Shown here piece by piece: positions 34,056 to 43,037 of a DNA stretch of 64,000 bases. The stretch is from Streptococcus pneumoniae (lineage in GTDB: Bacteria; Bacillota; Bacilli; Lactobacillales; Streptococcaceae). Every line of letters begins with the position of its first letter. Position 1 is the stretch's first letter. Location: contig NZ_CKYA01000010.1 in NCBI RefSeq assembly GCF_001113365.1, positions 7,161 to 71,160 of the forward strand, written 5' to 3'. Made by a program: the position numbers and the translations under genes. Under the pieces are notes generated by a model. That model saw only the letters and a list, made by a program, of their open reading frames with translations. It did no database searches and was not told the origin of the DNA.

Positions 34056-35840
34056 TCATCGTAATCTTGTAATGATACTATTTTCATTTAACTCAACCTT
34101 TCCCCTTTGTTTGATATAGCCTTCAATATCAAAGATGTTCCTCTTATCATAGTCTTCTAAAAGTTTATAATTCTTATGTTTTGTAATGTCAAACTTATCA
34201 GATAAAAAAGGTCTAACACCTCTTAATTGAAAGATACATTTTCCTCCATCCATAACGGTAATTTCATCTTGACTCATGAGATCCTTCCCAACTTTTTGAT
34301 AATTCAGCCCAAAGCTCTTTTGGTTGGATCTAGTTTCAGATGTGTTATATAAATCAATCGTTTCTTTACCAAGTGTCTCAGATAATTCTTTTAAGGTTGT
34401 CTTTTCCTTTCCACCAAGAAATAGAGTACTGTCACAATTTCCTACAATAGTATCCGCATTGTCTTTATAAATAGCTTTAAGTTGTGACTGAGCTTGTAAG
34501 ATAATGCTTGCAGAAATTTCTCTACTACGGATAGTCGCAATTAACTTTTCAAATTTTGGAATCAAACCGATGTTTGGAAATTCATCAAGAAGACATCTCA
34601 CATGGACAGGTAATCTTCCACCATACACATCATCAGCTTTATCACATAATAAATTAAACAGCTGAGAATACATGATAGACACTACAAAATTAAACGTATC
34701 ATCTGTATCAGAAATAATAACGAACAAGGCTGTTTTACGGTCTCCAAGTCTATCCAGCTCTAGTTCATCTTCCATCATTAAATCTCTAAGTTCTTGTATA
34801 TCAAAGGGAGCTAATCTTGCTCCACAACTAATTAGAATGGATTTAGCAGTTTTTCCTGCAGCTAGTTTATATTTCTTGTACTGCTTGACTGCAAAATGAG
34901 TTGGATTACGCTTCTCCAATGCTTCAAATAAACGGTCTATTGGATTCATATAACTTTCGTCTTCTTCTCTGACCTCTGAGGCATCAATCATATCAAGCAA
35001 GGTCGCAAAATTCTTCTCTTCTTTCGGAGCTTCATACCAAATATAACCAATTAACGCTGTATAATAAAGTTTTTCTGCTTTAACCCAAAAATCTTCTCCT
35101 GACTTTTCTCCATCTCCTTTCGTATTAGCAATGATTGTCTGAACCAGTTTTAAAATATCTTTTTCAGAATGTAAATAAGCAAATGGATTATACTTCATAC
35201 TCTTTTTGAAGTTGATAGTATTAAGAATTCTTATCTCATAGCCATTATCTTTCAGCATTTTCCCACATTCTAAAACAATAGTTCCCTTTGGATCAGTAAC
35301 GCAATAAGAAGAATGCATTTGCATAAGATTTGGTTTAACATAAAATCGTGTTTTCCCACTCCCAGAACCACCAATCACTAAGACATTCTTATTTCGAGCA
35401 TATTTAGGATTTTTAGGGCGACCATTCATCGTTATGCGTTCTGTTTGGGTTAGCAATATGTTATTTTTAAAATCTTCATCAATATAAGGTTCTATATCTG
35501 ATAGTTTCCCCCATCTAGCGGAACCATATTCTTTTCCTTGTCGAAATTTTTTCGAATTTTTCCCTTTTGAAACTACGATAAGCTTCATGAGAAATGCTAG
35601 AAATACTCCTACCAAAATATCAACTAAATGCACACTAGGTATGAAAGAAAGTTTTTGTATCTCTAGTATTCCCTGAAAAATTTTATCAATCACATCCCCA
35701 CCAACATAACTTTGTACATGGTGTGACAAGATATTCCCTATATACCAGAATACAAGATACGGTAGATTCTGTTTAACAAACATTGACTTATTCTGTATTT
35801 TGAGACTGTTTTTTATATCTTTTAACATTTTATCCATCAT
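34056..35840 (-). CDS. virD4: VirD4-type coupling protein
   Basis: The 594-residue protein has two N-terminal membrane helices (around 25-45 and 70-90) and a TraG/VirD4 ATPase domain. Walker A is VIGGSGSGKTRFYVKPN, followed by YCVTDPKGT, with Walker B VRCLLDEFPNIG and ILQAQSQLKAIY. It brings the relaxase-DNA complex to the secretion channel. Its start overlaps the end of the PcfB gene by 4 bp. Confidence 0.94.
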   Translation of the reverse strand: MMDKMLKDIKNSLKIQNKSMFVKQNLPYLVFWYIGNILSHHVQSYVGGDVIDKIFQGILEIQKLSFIPSVHLVDILVGVFLAFLMKLIVVSKGKNSKKFRQGKEYGSARWGKLSDIEPYIDEDFKNNILLTQTERITMNGRPKNPKYARNKNVLVIGGSGSGKTRFYVKPNLMQMHSSYCVTDPKGTIVLECGKMLKDNGYEIRILNTINFKKSMKYNPFAYLHSEKDILKLVQTIIANTKGDGEKSGEDFWVKAEKLYYTALIGYIWYEAPKEEKNFATLLDMIDASEVREEDESYMNPIDRLFEALEKRNPTHFAVKQYKKYKLAAGKTAKSILISCGARLAPFDIQELRDLMMEDELELDRLGDRKTALFVIISDTDDTFNFVVSIMYSQLFNLLCDKADDVYGGRLPVHVRCLLDEFPNIGLIPKFEKLIATIRSREISASIILQAQSQLKAIYKDNADTIVGNCDSTLFLGGKEKTTLKELSETLGKETIDLYNTSETRSNQKSFGLNYQKVGKDLMSQDEITVMDGGKCIFQLRGVRPFLSDKFDITKHKNYKLLEDYDKRNIFDIEGYIKQRGKVELNENSIITRLR

Positions 35841-36322
35841 AGACTCTGCTCTTTCTGTTTGTTTTTTATCTTATCTTTAAAAAGTACTTCTTTTATAACA
35901 GATTTGAAATGACTGAGTTGTTTACGAATCGATTCTTTTCTCTCTTCTTTCTTATCAATAGTCTTTAAAACTTGCTGGAAGGCTTTATTCATAACCTGTG
36001 TATCCTTAGCTTGAAAAAATACAGAATGTATCCCCGTTTTCTTATCTCTCATAATAGAAAATTTCACGCCGTATTTATTCAGCACCTTCTTTAGTTCTTT
36101 TAATTCAGTATCCTTTACTTCAATATCTTCCAATTGTCCTTTCTTTACCATATTTTTCAGTTTTGTTTTACTTCCTTTAGCTTGTATAAACTTTTTGAAA
36201 CCACCATACAATTTACCTTTTTTCATCAATTTCTTCAAAATTTTTAGTATTTCTCTTGAGCTAGCTTTTGCGACTTGTATTTCAAGATTCAAACTTTTAC
36301 TACTAATCTCTTCGTTAATCAT
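35837..36322 (-). CDS. PcfB-family (DUF3801) protein
   Basis: The 161-residue basic protein has the DUF3801 signature region (KGSKTKLKNMVKKGQLEDIEV, then FSIMRDKKTGIHSVFFQAKDT). PcfB of pCF10 helps bring the relaxosome to the VirD4-type coupling protein. The gene overlaps virD4 and the replication-initiator-like gene by 4 bp on each side, so the three are translated in series. Confidence 0.88.
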   Translation of the reverse strand: MINEEISSKSLNLEIQVAKASSREILKILKKLMKKGKLYGGFKKFIQAKGSKTKLKNMVKKGQLEDIEVKDTELKELKKVLNKYGVKFSIMRDKKTGIHSVFFQAKDTQVMNKAFQQVLKTIDKKEERKESIRKQLSHFKSVIKEVLFKDKIKNKQKEQSL

Positions 36323-37353
36323 TTCACTCCTCCCTCTCTTAAATCAAAATTCGAAAGGGCTGTATAATAAGCATCAATTTCACTAGGAGCATTATAAGAG
36401 GCAGTTAGGATAAAAGCACGTATATTATGAATTCGATTCTTATTTTCTGATAAAAGTTGAGTTAAGTAATCCATGTGAGAGCAGTCCAGTTGTCTAAATC
36501 TTTCTTGCACAATTGATGCAGGTAATTTTACTTGGTTAATTGAAACTAAACTAGATGGTTGTAAAATCATCACATCAGCAAGTATTCTGAGGATTTGATC
36601 ATACAATTCTGCTATCTCATTATTACCAACACTTAAATGTTCATAATAGCCAGTCTGATTTCTTAGTTCTTCTAAACTATCTGAATATGATTTTTCTTTC
36701 TTTACACCCTCTATCCGTCCTTCTTCTGTAAGACTTTGTTTTGTTTGTGATGGATTGATGGAAGGATATGAGGAAATTATCTGACTAATCTCTGTTGTAT
36801 TCTTTGTAGTAATCTCTGGTAATGGTTGGAGGATTCTGCCATCATGCACTGGTGGAAAATCATCAAATGCATTAGAGCAATCTGCTATCATGCGTTGGGG
36901 CATTTTGCCATCATCCATTGGGGCATTTTGCCCTAATGCATTTGGCATTGACTCCTCTAGCTTTTGTTCCCTGACTCTTCTTTCTTCATCCATCTTTCGT
37001 TGATTCATTTCAAAAAATAACTCTTCTAGTTTATCGTTATTGATTGTATACCACTTAGTTTTATCCCTCGGATCTTTATTATAGTTTCCAACTAATAGAT
37101 AACCTGCCTTTGCTAGCTTTGTAAATGTTCTTTTGACAGTATCAACACTCATATAATCAAAGTCATTTTCTTGCCATGCTCGAATAGAATTATATGTCCA
37201 ATACTTTCCATCATGATAATTCTTTCCTGAACGTTTATTAATTTCAATCCAATAGTTAATTTGTTGCATAACAAGTGCTTCGTTCAATCCTAATTCTCTT
37301 GCTAGAGCCTTATTTGCTAGAATTGGCTGCTCATCAAACAGATACATACTCAT
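36319..37353 (-). CDS. replication-initiator-like protein with winged-helix N-terminus
   Basis: The 344-residue protein starts with a winged-helix domain (residues 1-115: LARELGLNEALVMQQINYW, YMSVDTVKRTFTKLAKAGYL). A spacer follows in which QNAPMDDGKMPQ-like motifs recur. The C-terminal domain is DnaD- or DUF6017-like (about 225-335). Such proteins are thought to start replication of the circular form of the element. The N-terminal 120 residues are closely repeated in the gene at 38687-39076. Confidence 0.78.
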   Translation of the reverse strand: MSMYLFDEQPILANKALARELGLNEALVMQQINYWIEINKRSGKNYHDGKYWTYNSIRAWQENDFDYMSVDTVKRTFTKLAKAGYLLVGNYNKDPRDKTKWYTINNDKLEELFFEMNQRKMDEERRVREQKLEESMPNALGQNAPMDDGKMPQRMIADCSNAFDDFPPVHDGRILQPLPEITTKNTTEISQIISSYPSINPSQTKQSLTEEGRIEGVKKEKSYSDSLEELRNQTGYYEHLSVGNNEIAELYDQILRILADVMILQPSSLVSINQVKLPASIVQERFRQLDCSHMDYLTQLLSENKNRIHNIRAFILTASYNAPSEIDAYYTALSNFDLREGGVK

Positions 37354-37384
37354 TTTATTCCTCCGTATTTAATTTTAGGTAAAC

Positions 37385-37415
37385 AAAAAGACGATAAAGA
37401 ATTATCCATCGTCTT
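37385..37415 (-). terminator. intrinsic terminator after the CD1845-like gene
   Basis: The minus strand has an 8-bp stem AAGACGAT/ATCGTCTT with a 12-nt loop and then T residues. It lies 9 bp after the CD1845-like gene and before the replication-initiator-like gene. Confidence 0.83.
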
Positions 37416-37423
37416 CGTTTCAT

Positions 37424-37705
37424 TTATAGATTTTTTAGTTTAAAGTTAAAGAACTCTAAAATGGCAAGTAACCATAAAACAATTCTTGGTAATCCAAAAG
37501 GACTAAAGATAAATGATAAAATCAGTGCTTCAATTCCAGTATTGATTTCCTGTCTTATGAAACATGCAATTGCTGCAATCAAAGTAAAACTAGATAACAG
37601 TCCTAAAAACAGGATTCCAATGCTTGAAATGAATTCTAGAAATGCTATCAGTATTGATAAAATTATGGTAACTGGAAATAAAATAATACGTATTACCCAT
37701 CTCAT
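37424..37705 (-). CDS. CD1845-family small membrane protein
   Basis: The 93-residue protein is almost entirely hydrophobic, with three helices and one charged loop (FIRQEINTGIEA). The closing segment SPFGLPRIVLWLLAILE is typical of CD1845-like proteins of Tn1549-like elements. Function is unknown. It lies 10 bp after the KilA-N gene, in the same direction. Confidence 0.8.
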   Translation of the reverse strand: MRWVIRIILFPVTIILSILIAFLEFISSIGILFLGLLSSFTLIAAIACFIRQEINTGIEALILSFIFSPFGLPRIVLWLLAILEFFNFKLKNL

Positions 37706-37715
37706 ACTCTAACCT

Positions 37716-38669
37716 TTACTTGTTTTCCTGATTATCTTCTAATCTGTCCAAAGCTGAAGTGTTTAATGACTCGAGGGATAGCAACTGAGTTCTTGCTAGT
37801 TGTCTTAACTCTATCATCCGTTCAGCTTGTTCCACACCTTTGCTGATTAAGATAGCATTGTAACTTTCCATATTCGCAAGTACCAACAGTTCATTCAAAC
37901 TTGCGTAGTCTCTCATATTCCCCTTTAATTCAGGGTTTGCTTCACGCCATTGCTTCGCTCGCTTATTAAACAATGCGACATTGAGCATGTCCGCTTCACT
38001 TGCGTACTTATACGACAACTGTTCTTTCGTGAGATTTTTTAGAAGATGTTCCTTAATTGCATTTGTATGAATTTTGTAGTTTATCTTTGAAATCTCTCGA
38101 TTCAAATTCCAACTTAATGATAACCTTGAATTCTCATCCTTTTTCAGTCTCTTATAATCTTGAATCAAATACAGTTTAAATTCTGCTGAAATCCAAGACG
38201 CGAATTCCATTGCTATATCAGGGTGAGCAAACGTACCGCCACCTCTACCTGACTTTGAGACAATACCTATTGCATTCGTACTTGAAATCCAACGTTGCGG
38301 AGACAAAGTAAATGCATTAGTACCAGACTCTTTGCTAAAGGAGTCGAATTCGACCCCTTTAAAGTTTGGGTTATTGATTGTCTCCCATAATCCTAAAAAT
38401 TCAAGGGTATCTCGAACTCTAAGCCAGTTCTTTACAACATCTTTAGTCTCTAGAACATTCTTATATATTGCAATATCAGTAAGGCTTATATAATCATGTT
38501 CAAAGTCCTCAGTATAACTTTGGATTGATAGCCCCTTTACTTCAATCTTTCCTTTATTTAATTTAACCACGACACAACTACTAGTCTCGTTAGTAACTCT
38601 ATACAGTACATCAACCTTATTTTGATAAATTGGATACTCCTTAATTGAAAAACTATTTGCCCATAACAC
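37716..38669 (-). CDS. KilA-N domain protein
   Basis: The 317-residue protein contains a KilA-N DNA-binding domain in its centre, with WISSTNAIGIVSKSGRGGGTFAHPDIAMEFASWIS near residues 125-165. A conserved C-terminal helical region follows (NVALFNKRAKQWREANPELK). The apparent start is GTG at 38669, 15 bp past the preceding stop, with a weak ribosome binding site; a later start cannot be excluded. KilA-N proteins are common in phages and mobile elements as regulators or antirepressors. It lies between two copies of the initiator-like N-terminal domain. Confidence 0.8.
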   Translation of the reverse strand: MLWANSFSIKEYPIYQNKVDVLYRVTNETSSCVVVKLNKGKIEVKGLSIQSYTEDFEHDYISLTDIAIYKNVLETKDVVKNWLRVRDTLEFLGLWETINNPNFKGVEFDSFSKESGTNAFTLSPQRWISSTNAIGIVSKSGRGGGTFAHPDIAMEFASWISAEFKLYLIQDYKRLKKDENSRLSLSWNLNREISKINYKIHTNAIKEHLLKNLTKEQLSYKYASEADMLNVALFNKRAKQWREANPELKGNMRDYASLNELLVLANMESYNAILISKGVEQAERMIELRQLARTQLLSLESLNTSALDRLEDNQENK

Positions 38670-38686
38670 AATTATGACATCTTCCC

Positions 38687-39076
38687 CTATCCTCGGATTT
38701 TACTTTTTCTTTGATTTTTCTCTTCAAATAGTTGCCAAAATAATGCTTCTAATTGTTCATCGTTGGTAGCATACCATTTGGTCTTATCTCTAGTGTCTTC
38801 ATTAAAATTTCCAGTTAGTAAGTAGCCTGCTTTTTCGAGCCGAGGAAATATACGTTTCACAGTATCCAAACTCATATAGTCAAAATTTTCCTCCTTCCAG
38901 CCTCTAATTGAGTTATATATCCAATACCTCCCTTCATGATAATTTTTTCCAGTCTTACGATTAACCTCAGTCCAGTAATTTAACTGTTGTAAGACCAAAG
39001 CCTCATCCAAGCCAATATCTCTTGCCAAAATTGGATTCACAAAAATTGGGGGTTCATCAAATAAAAACATTGACAT
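38687..39076 (-). CDS. short replication-initiator-like winged-helix protein
   Basis: The 129-residue protein matches the N-terminal domain of the 344-residue protein at 36319-37353 (shared MSM(F/Y)LFDE, LNYWTEVNRKTGKNYHEGRYW, DYMSLDTVKRIF). It stops right after that domain. GGGGAG lies 5 bp before the ATG. It may be a genuine one-domain regulator or the 5' half of a copy whose remainder was replaced by the KilA-N gene. It is the first gene of the module next to rlmD. Confidence 0.75.
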   Translation of the reverse strand: MSMFLFDEPPIFVNPILARDIGLDEALVLQQLNYWTEVNRKTGKNYHEGRYWIYNSIRGWKEENFDYMSLDTVKRIFPRLEKAGYLLTGNFNEDTRDKTKWYATNDEQLEALFWQLFEEKNQRKSKIRG

Positions 39077-39093
39077 GTTCTCCCCTATGGGGT

Positions 39094-39123
39094 AAAAAAA
39101 GTAGCTAGATAAACTAACTACTT
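39094..39123 (-). terminator. hairpin with T run upstream of the first module gene
   Basis: The minus strand has AAGTAG/CTACTT stems with a 13-nt loop and seven T residues, followed by the ribosome binding site of the gene at 39076. Confidence 0.72.
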
Positions 39124-39130
39124 CTAAATA

Positions 39131-39267
39131 TTATATTTTTGTATCTCCACATACGACCGTAATTCCAACTGACACATTTATATCTGTTTTTTGCACTTTT
39201 TTGAGTTCTCCATTGCTATCTCGGTCAAAAGCAAAATGCTTAAAAAAGTGCTTGAAATAAAGGATTT
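39131..39267 (-). other. junction of the mobile element with rlmD, holding an open coding-like fragment
   Basis: The element meets the chromosome just after the rlmD stop at 39268. The gap contains a start-less frame, open through the rlmD end, that reads FAFDRDSNGELKKVQKTDINVSVGITVVCGDTKI and stops at 39131. It looks like the tail of a gene cut by integration. The exact att core cannot be placed because the other end of the element is not in the window. Confidence 0.45.
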
Positions 39268-40626
39268 CTACGTATTTTTCCGTTGTAGCGAAACTACGCA
39301 CTCCGTCCGAGCGGTGTGTGGGAACATATCGACCGACTGAATATAATGGATATCGTAGACTTCTACTAAGCGTACCAAATCACGAGCCAAGGTTGAAACA
39401 TTACAAGAAATATAAACCATTTTTTCTGGTACATAAGTAAGAATAGTATCTAATAACTTATCATTCAGACCTGTACGTGGTGGGTCCACAATCAGAGCAT
39501 CTGCTCGGTAGCCTTCCTTGTACCAACGAGGAATAATCTCTTCTGCCGTTCCAGCTTCATAATGAGTATTGTCAAATCCCATTCTTTTAGCATTTCTCTT
39601 GGCATCTTCAATGGCTTCTGGAATAATATCCATACCTCTGAGTGTTTTAACTTTCTTTGCGAAGGCAAATCCAATCGTTCCAACTCCACAATAAGCGTCA
39701 ATCAAATGGTCTTCTTTATCAACATCCAGCGCTTTTACCGCCTCACTATAGAGGACTTCTGTTTGTTCAGGATTTAGTTGATAGAATGCTCGAGGGGATA
39801 GTGAAAATTCATAATCGAGTACACCTTCTTGAATACTCTCTTGTCCCCAGATAATCTCTGTCTTTTCACCATAAATCTCACTGGTTTTAGCTGTATTTGT
39901 ATTCACAGCTACTGTCACAATTTCTGGGAAATCTTTAACTAAGTCTTTTACTAGTTGTGTTAAATTAAGCTGACGATTTGTAACAATAATAATCTGAACC
40001 TGTCCAGTCTTTCTTGCTCGTCGGACCATTATAGTTCTAACACCTAGAACTTTTCTCTCATCCGTTATCGGAATTTGGTGAAAAGTAAGTAATTCCGCTA
40101 GGCGATTAGCAATCACTTGGGTTTCCTTGTCTTGTACCAGGCAGTCTTTCAACTCTACTAAATAGTGAGAGTTTTGTGCATATAAGCCCGCCTTGACCTG
40201 ATTCTTAAATTTTCGAGTCTGAAATTGTAACTTAGCACGGTAGTACTTTGGTTCCTGCATTCCAATAGTTGGACGGATTTCATAATTTTCATATCCTGCA
40301 GGGGCAAATTTTTTCAGTGCTTGGTGAAGTAAGTCCGTCTTGAACTCCAGCTGCTTATCATAATGCAGGTGCATGATTTGGCAGCCTCCGCACTCATTGT
40401 AAATAGTACATGCTGGCACAACACGGAATTTAGACTTCTTGTTGACCTTCAGTAATTTTGCCTCTACAAAGTTACGTTTAATAGAAGTAATCTGACAATA
40501 GATATCTTCACCTTTGAGAGCACCCGGCACAAAGACTAATGTTTTTTGATAAAAGCCGATTCCCTCACCATTAATTCCCATGCGCTTGATTTTTAATGGT
40601 ATTTTTTGTTTCACTTTCAGATTCAT
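39268..40626 (-). CDS. rlmD: 23S rRNA (uracil-5-)-methyltransferase, RlmD/RumA
   Basis: The 452-residue protein has an N-terminal TRAM domain and an iron-sulfur cysteine cluster (CTIYNECGGCQ). The C-terminal SAM-dependent methylase domain has DAYCGVGTIGFAF, the VDPPRTG motif and the catalytic cysteine in YISCNVSTLARDL. It methylates uridine in 23S rRNA. Its 3' end is a known landing site for integrative elements and marks the edge of pneumococcal pathogenicity island 1. The gene is intact and ends SLQRKNT. It is divergent from recX. Confidence 0.93.
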   Translation of the reverse strand: MNLKVKQKIPLKIKRMGINGEGIGFYQKTLVFVPGALKGEDIYCQITSIKRNFVEAKLLKVNKKSKFRVVPACTIYNECGGCQIMHLHYDKQLEFKTDLLHQALKKFAPAGYENYEIRPTIGMQEPKYYRAKLQFQTRKFKNQVKAGLYAQNSHYLVELKDCLVQDKETQVIANRLAELLTFHQIPITDERKVLGVRTIMVRRARKTGQVQIIIVTNRQLNLTQLVKDLVKDFPEIVTVAVNTNTAKTSEIYGEKTEIIWGQESIQEGVLDYEFSLSPRAFYQLNPEQTEVLYSEAVKALDVDKEDHLIDAYCGVGTIGFAFAKKVKTLRGMDIIPEAIEDAKRNAKRMGFDNTHYEAGTAEEIIPRWYKEGYRADALIVDPPRTGLNDKLLDTILTYVPEKMVYISCNVSTLARDLVRLVEVYDIHYIQSVDMFPHTARTECVVSLQRKNT

Positions 40627-40663
40627 ACCCCTATCTTATCACATTTTGAGTTATAATAGAACT

Positions 40664-41440
40664 ATGAAAATCACAAAACTTGAAAAGAAAAAAAGACTCT
40701 ATCTGATGGAGCTTGATAATGGTGACAAATGCTATATCGCTGAAGACACAATTGTTCGTTTTATGTTATCGAGAGATAAGGTGATAAACGAAGAGGAATT
40801 GAAGGAGATTCAGGACTTTGCTCAATTTTCTTATGGTAAGAATCTGGCCCTCTACCATTTATCCTTTAAAGCACGCACTGAAAAAGAGGTCAGAGAATAT
40901 CTAAAAAAATACGATATTGATGAAAACATAGTTTCTCAAGTCATTGCTAATCTTAAAGAAGATAAGTGGATCAATGATAGCCAATACGCTTATGCTAGCA
41001 TCAATGCTAATCAACTTTCAGGAGACAAGGGGCCTTATGTACTGACTCAGAAACTAACACAAAAAGGGATTTCAAAATCCACTATAGAAGAGATACTGAA
41101 AGAATTTGATTTTTCGGAAGTTGCTCAACGTGTAGCCAATAAACTGTTGAAAAAATATGAGGGAAAGCTTCCAGCTCGTGCCTTACAAGATAAAATTATC
41201 CAGAATATGACCAATAAGGGTTTTTCCTATTCTGATGCTAAAATTGCCTTTGACTACTTAGATAGCCAAGTCGACGAAGAAACAACTCAAGAACTCATCT
41301 TCAAGGAACTTGATAAGCAATATGCTAAGTATGCTCGAAAGTATGAAGGATACGAACTGAAGCAGCGTTTAACTCAAGTTTTAGCACGAAAGGGCTACGA
41401 TTTTTCGGATATAGCAAGCGCTCTTAGAGAATATCTTTAA
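40664..41440 (+). CDS. recX: RecX, regulator of RecA
   Basis: The frame opens earlier, but the family start is MKITKLEKKKRLYLMELD at 40664, giving 258 residues, the usual streptococcal length. Three-helix RecX repeats are visible (LSFKARTEKEVREYLKKY, LTQKLTQKGISKSTIEEIL, LKQRLTQVLARKGYDFSDIASAL). RecX limits or modulates RecA filaments. It is divergent from rlmD, with a TATAAT element about ten bases before the start codon. Confidence 0.93.
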   Translation: MKITKLEKKKRLYLMELDNGDKCYIAEDTIVRFMLSRDKVINEEELKEIQDFAQFSYGKNLALYHLSFKARTEKEVREYLKKYDIDENIVSQVIANLKEDKWINDSQYAYASINANQLSGDKGPYVLTQKLTQKGISKSTIEEILKEFDFSEVAQRVANKLLKKYEGKLPARALQDKIIQNMTNKGFSYSDAKIAFDYLDSQVDEETTQELIFKELDKQYAKYARKYEGYELKQRLTQVLARKGYDFSDIASALREYL

Positions 41441-41528
41441 TATTTCCAAGTGAAATTCACAGATTTTAGATAATTTTATGATACAATAGTAAATGATAAA
41501 CTTATAAATTGTAGAAAGTTGGTTAGTT

Positions 41529-42062
41529 ATGAAGCTTCCAAAAGAAGGCGACTTTATTACAATTCAAAGTTATAAGCATGATGGGAGTCTCCACCGAACT
41601 TGGCGGGACACCATGGTACTAAAAACAACAGAAAACGCCATTATTGGTGTCAACGATCACACACTTGTTACCGAAAGTGATGGTCGTCGTTGGGTCACTC
41701 GAGAACCGGCTATTGTTTACTTTCACAAGAAATATTGGTTTAATATCATTGCCATGATTCGTGATAATGGAACTTCTTACTATTGCAATATGGCTAGCCC
41801 CTACTATCTGGATGAAGAAGCACTGAAGTATATTGATTACGATTTGGATGTTAAAATTTTTACAGATGGGGAAAAACGTCTCTTGGACGTTGAAGAGTAC
41901 GAACGTCACAAACGCAAAATGAATTATTCTGATGACTTGGACTATATTTTAAAAGAACATGTCAAAATTCTTGTTGATTGGATTAACAATGGACGTGGTC
42001 CTTTCTCAGAAGCCTATGTAAACATTTGGTACAAGCGCTATGTAGAACTAAAGAATCGGTAA
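41529..42062 (+). CDS. DUF402-family protein
   Basis: The 177-residue protein has the DUF402 core (YKHDGSLHRTW, VTREPAIVYFHKKYWFNII, YYCNMASPYY, YIDYDLDVKIF). Characterised relatives such as Ntdp of staphylococci are nucleoside di- and triphosphatases, so a phosphatase role is likely. It is monocistronic, downstream of recX, and ends at an intrinsic terminator. Confidence 0.85.
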   Translation: MKLPKEGDFITIQSYKHDGSLHRTWRDTMVLKTTENAIIGVNDHTLVTESDGRRWVTREPAIVYFHKKYWFNIIAMIRDNGTSYYCNMASPYYLDEEALKYIDYDLDVKIFTDGEKRLLDVEEYERHKRKMNYSDDLDYILKEHVKILVDWINNGRGPFSEAYVNIWYKRYVELKNR

Positions 42063-42072
42063 AGTTGTCAAA

Positions 42073-42098
42073 CTAGGGTGAAAGCCCTGGTTTTTTTT
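42073..42098 (+). terminator. terminator after the DUF402 gene
   Basis: The 6-bp stem CTAGGG/CCCTGG with one wobble pair is followed by eight T residues on the plus strand. Confidence 0.85.
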
Positions 42099-42103
42099 AT
42101 TTG

Positions 42104-42126
42104 AAAAACCCAGCTTTACAGCTGGC
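42104..42126 (-). terminator. terminator after queH
   Basis: On the minus strand CCAGC/GCTGG, with a 6-nt loop, is followed by five T residues, 8 bp after the queH stop. Confidence 0.82.
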
Positions 42127-42133
42127 CTTATCC

Positions 42134-42901
42134 TTATATATCTAATTTCGTAACAGTAAATTTGATATGGGAATAGTCTTTTTCAACATCCTTATCAAGC
42201 ATGAATGCTGTGGCATCTTTCTTAACCTGAACCAGATCAATATTCTGAGCTTGGGCTGCATAGACGCATCCACAATAACATTGACGATAGATATCATACT
42301 CTTCACACATCTCTACCGAACGTTTGTAGCCTTGATTTTTCTTGAAATCGCTGGGAAGATAGTGGGTTGTATAAATTTTTTGCACATCGATTCCAATGCT
42401 GTTGATGGTTTGAGAATTCTTATGAGGACTGATGGTCAAAGCTGAGCCAAAGTAGTCAAAACCCAAGTCCATAGCCACTTGCGCTGTCTTATCCAGTCGG
42501 TAGTCAAAGCAAACCTTGCAACGATCGCCTCCTTCAGGCTCTTCCTCCAATCCTCGAACCAGTTTACGATATTCGTTAGGTTCATAAGGAGCTTCTAGGT
42601 ATTGAACGTTATTGCCAGTTCGCTCATTGAAATCACTGACAAATTTTTGGGTGACGTAAGCCCGCTTATGGTATTCTGCCTTGGGATGGATATTAGAATT
42701 GGCAAAATAGATAGTCACATCTGCATACTTGGTCAAATATTCTAGTGTATAAGTACTGCAAGGGGCGCAGCAAACATGCATGAGAATGGTTGGACGTTGC
42801 TCATTTTTCTCCCATACTTGTACCATCTTCTGCATGACACGGTCATAATTAATCTTCTGATTGGGGTTCATCTTGCTCAGAATTTCTTCTACATCGATCA
42901 T
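42134..42901 (-). CDS. queH: epoxyqueuosine reductase QueH
   Basis: The 255-residue protein has the QueH cysteine motifs: MHVCCAPCS (C44, C45, C48), GGDRCKVCFDYRL, and the later CYCGCVYAAQ. These bind the iron-sulfur cluster and metal. It performs the last step of queuosine formation in tRNA, as an alternative to QueG. The gene is single. The next gene on this strand is groEL, which is not its neighbour in pneumococcal reference genomes as I recall them. Confidence 0.92.
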   Translation of the reverse strand: MIDVEEILSKMNPNQKINYDRVMQKMVQVWEKNEQRPTILMHVCCAPCSTYTLEYLTKYADVTIYFANSNIHPKAEYHKRAYVTQKFVSDFNERTGNNVQYLEAPYEPNEYRKLVRGLEEEPEGGDRCKVCFDYRLDKTAQVAMDLGFDYFGSALTISPHKNSQTINSIGIDVQKIYTTHYLPSDFKKNQGYKRSVEMCEEYDIYRQCYCGCVYAAQAQNIDLVQVKKDATAFMLDKDVEKDYSHIKFTVTKLDI

Positions 42902-42976
42902 GTTCTTCTCCTTTTTCTAGTCTTATTTTATCATATAAGTTAGGAGAGCTCAAATCAATTTAGAAGTGAATATCAT

Positions 42977-43003
42977 AAAAAGAGGGGTAGTCATTCCCTC
43001 CTT
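42977..43003 (-). terminator. terminator after groEL
   Basis: On the minus strand a GAGGG/CCCTC stem with a 9-nt loop runs into five T residues, 35-60 bp after the groEL stop. Confidence 0.75.
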
Positions 43004-43037
43004 TTGTGTTTTTTATAAGTTGTTTTCTATAGAAATC

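Noticed and set aside
34004..34087. 27-codon frame on the minus strand overlapping the end of virD4
   Set aside because: It has no ribosome binding site and lies mostly within virD4 in another frame; likely chance.
1..39267. Integrase or excisionase gene of the element
   Set aside because: I searched by eye for serine and tyrosine recombinases and found none; the recombination genes must lie to the left of the window or be lost.
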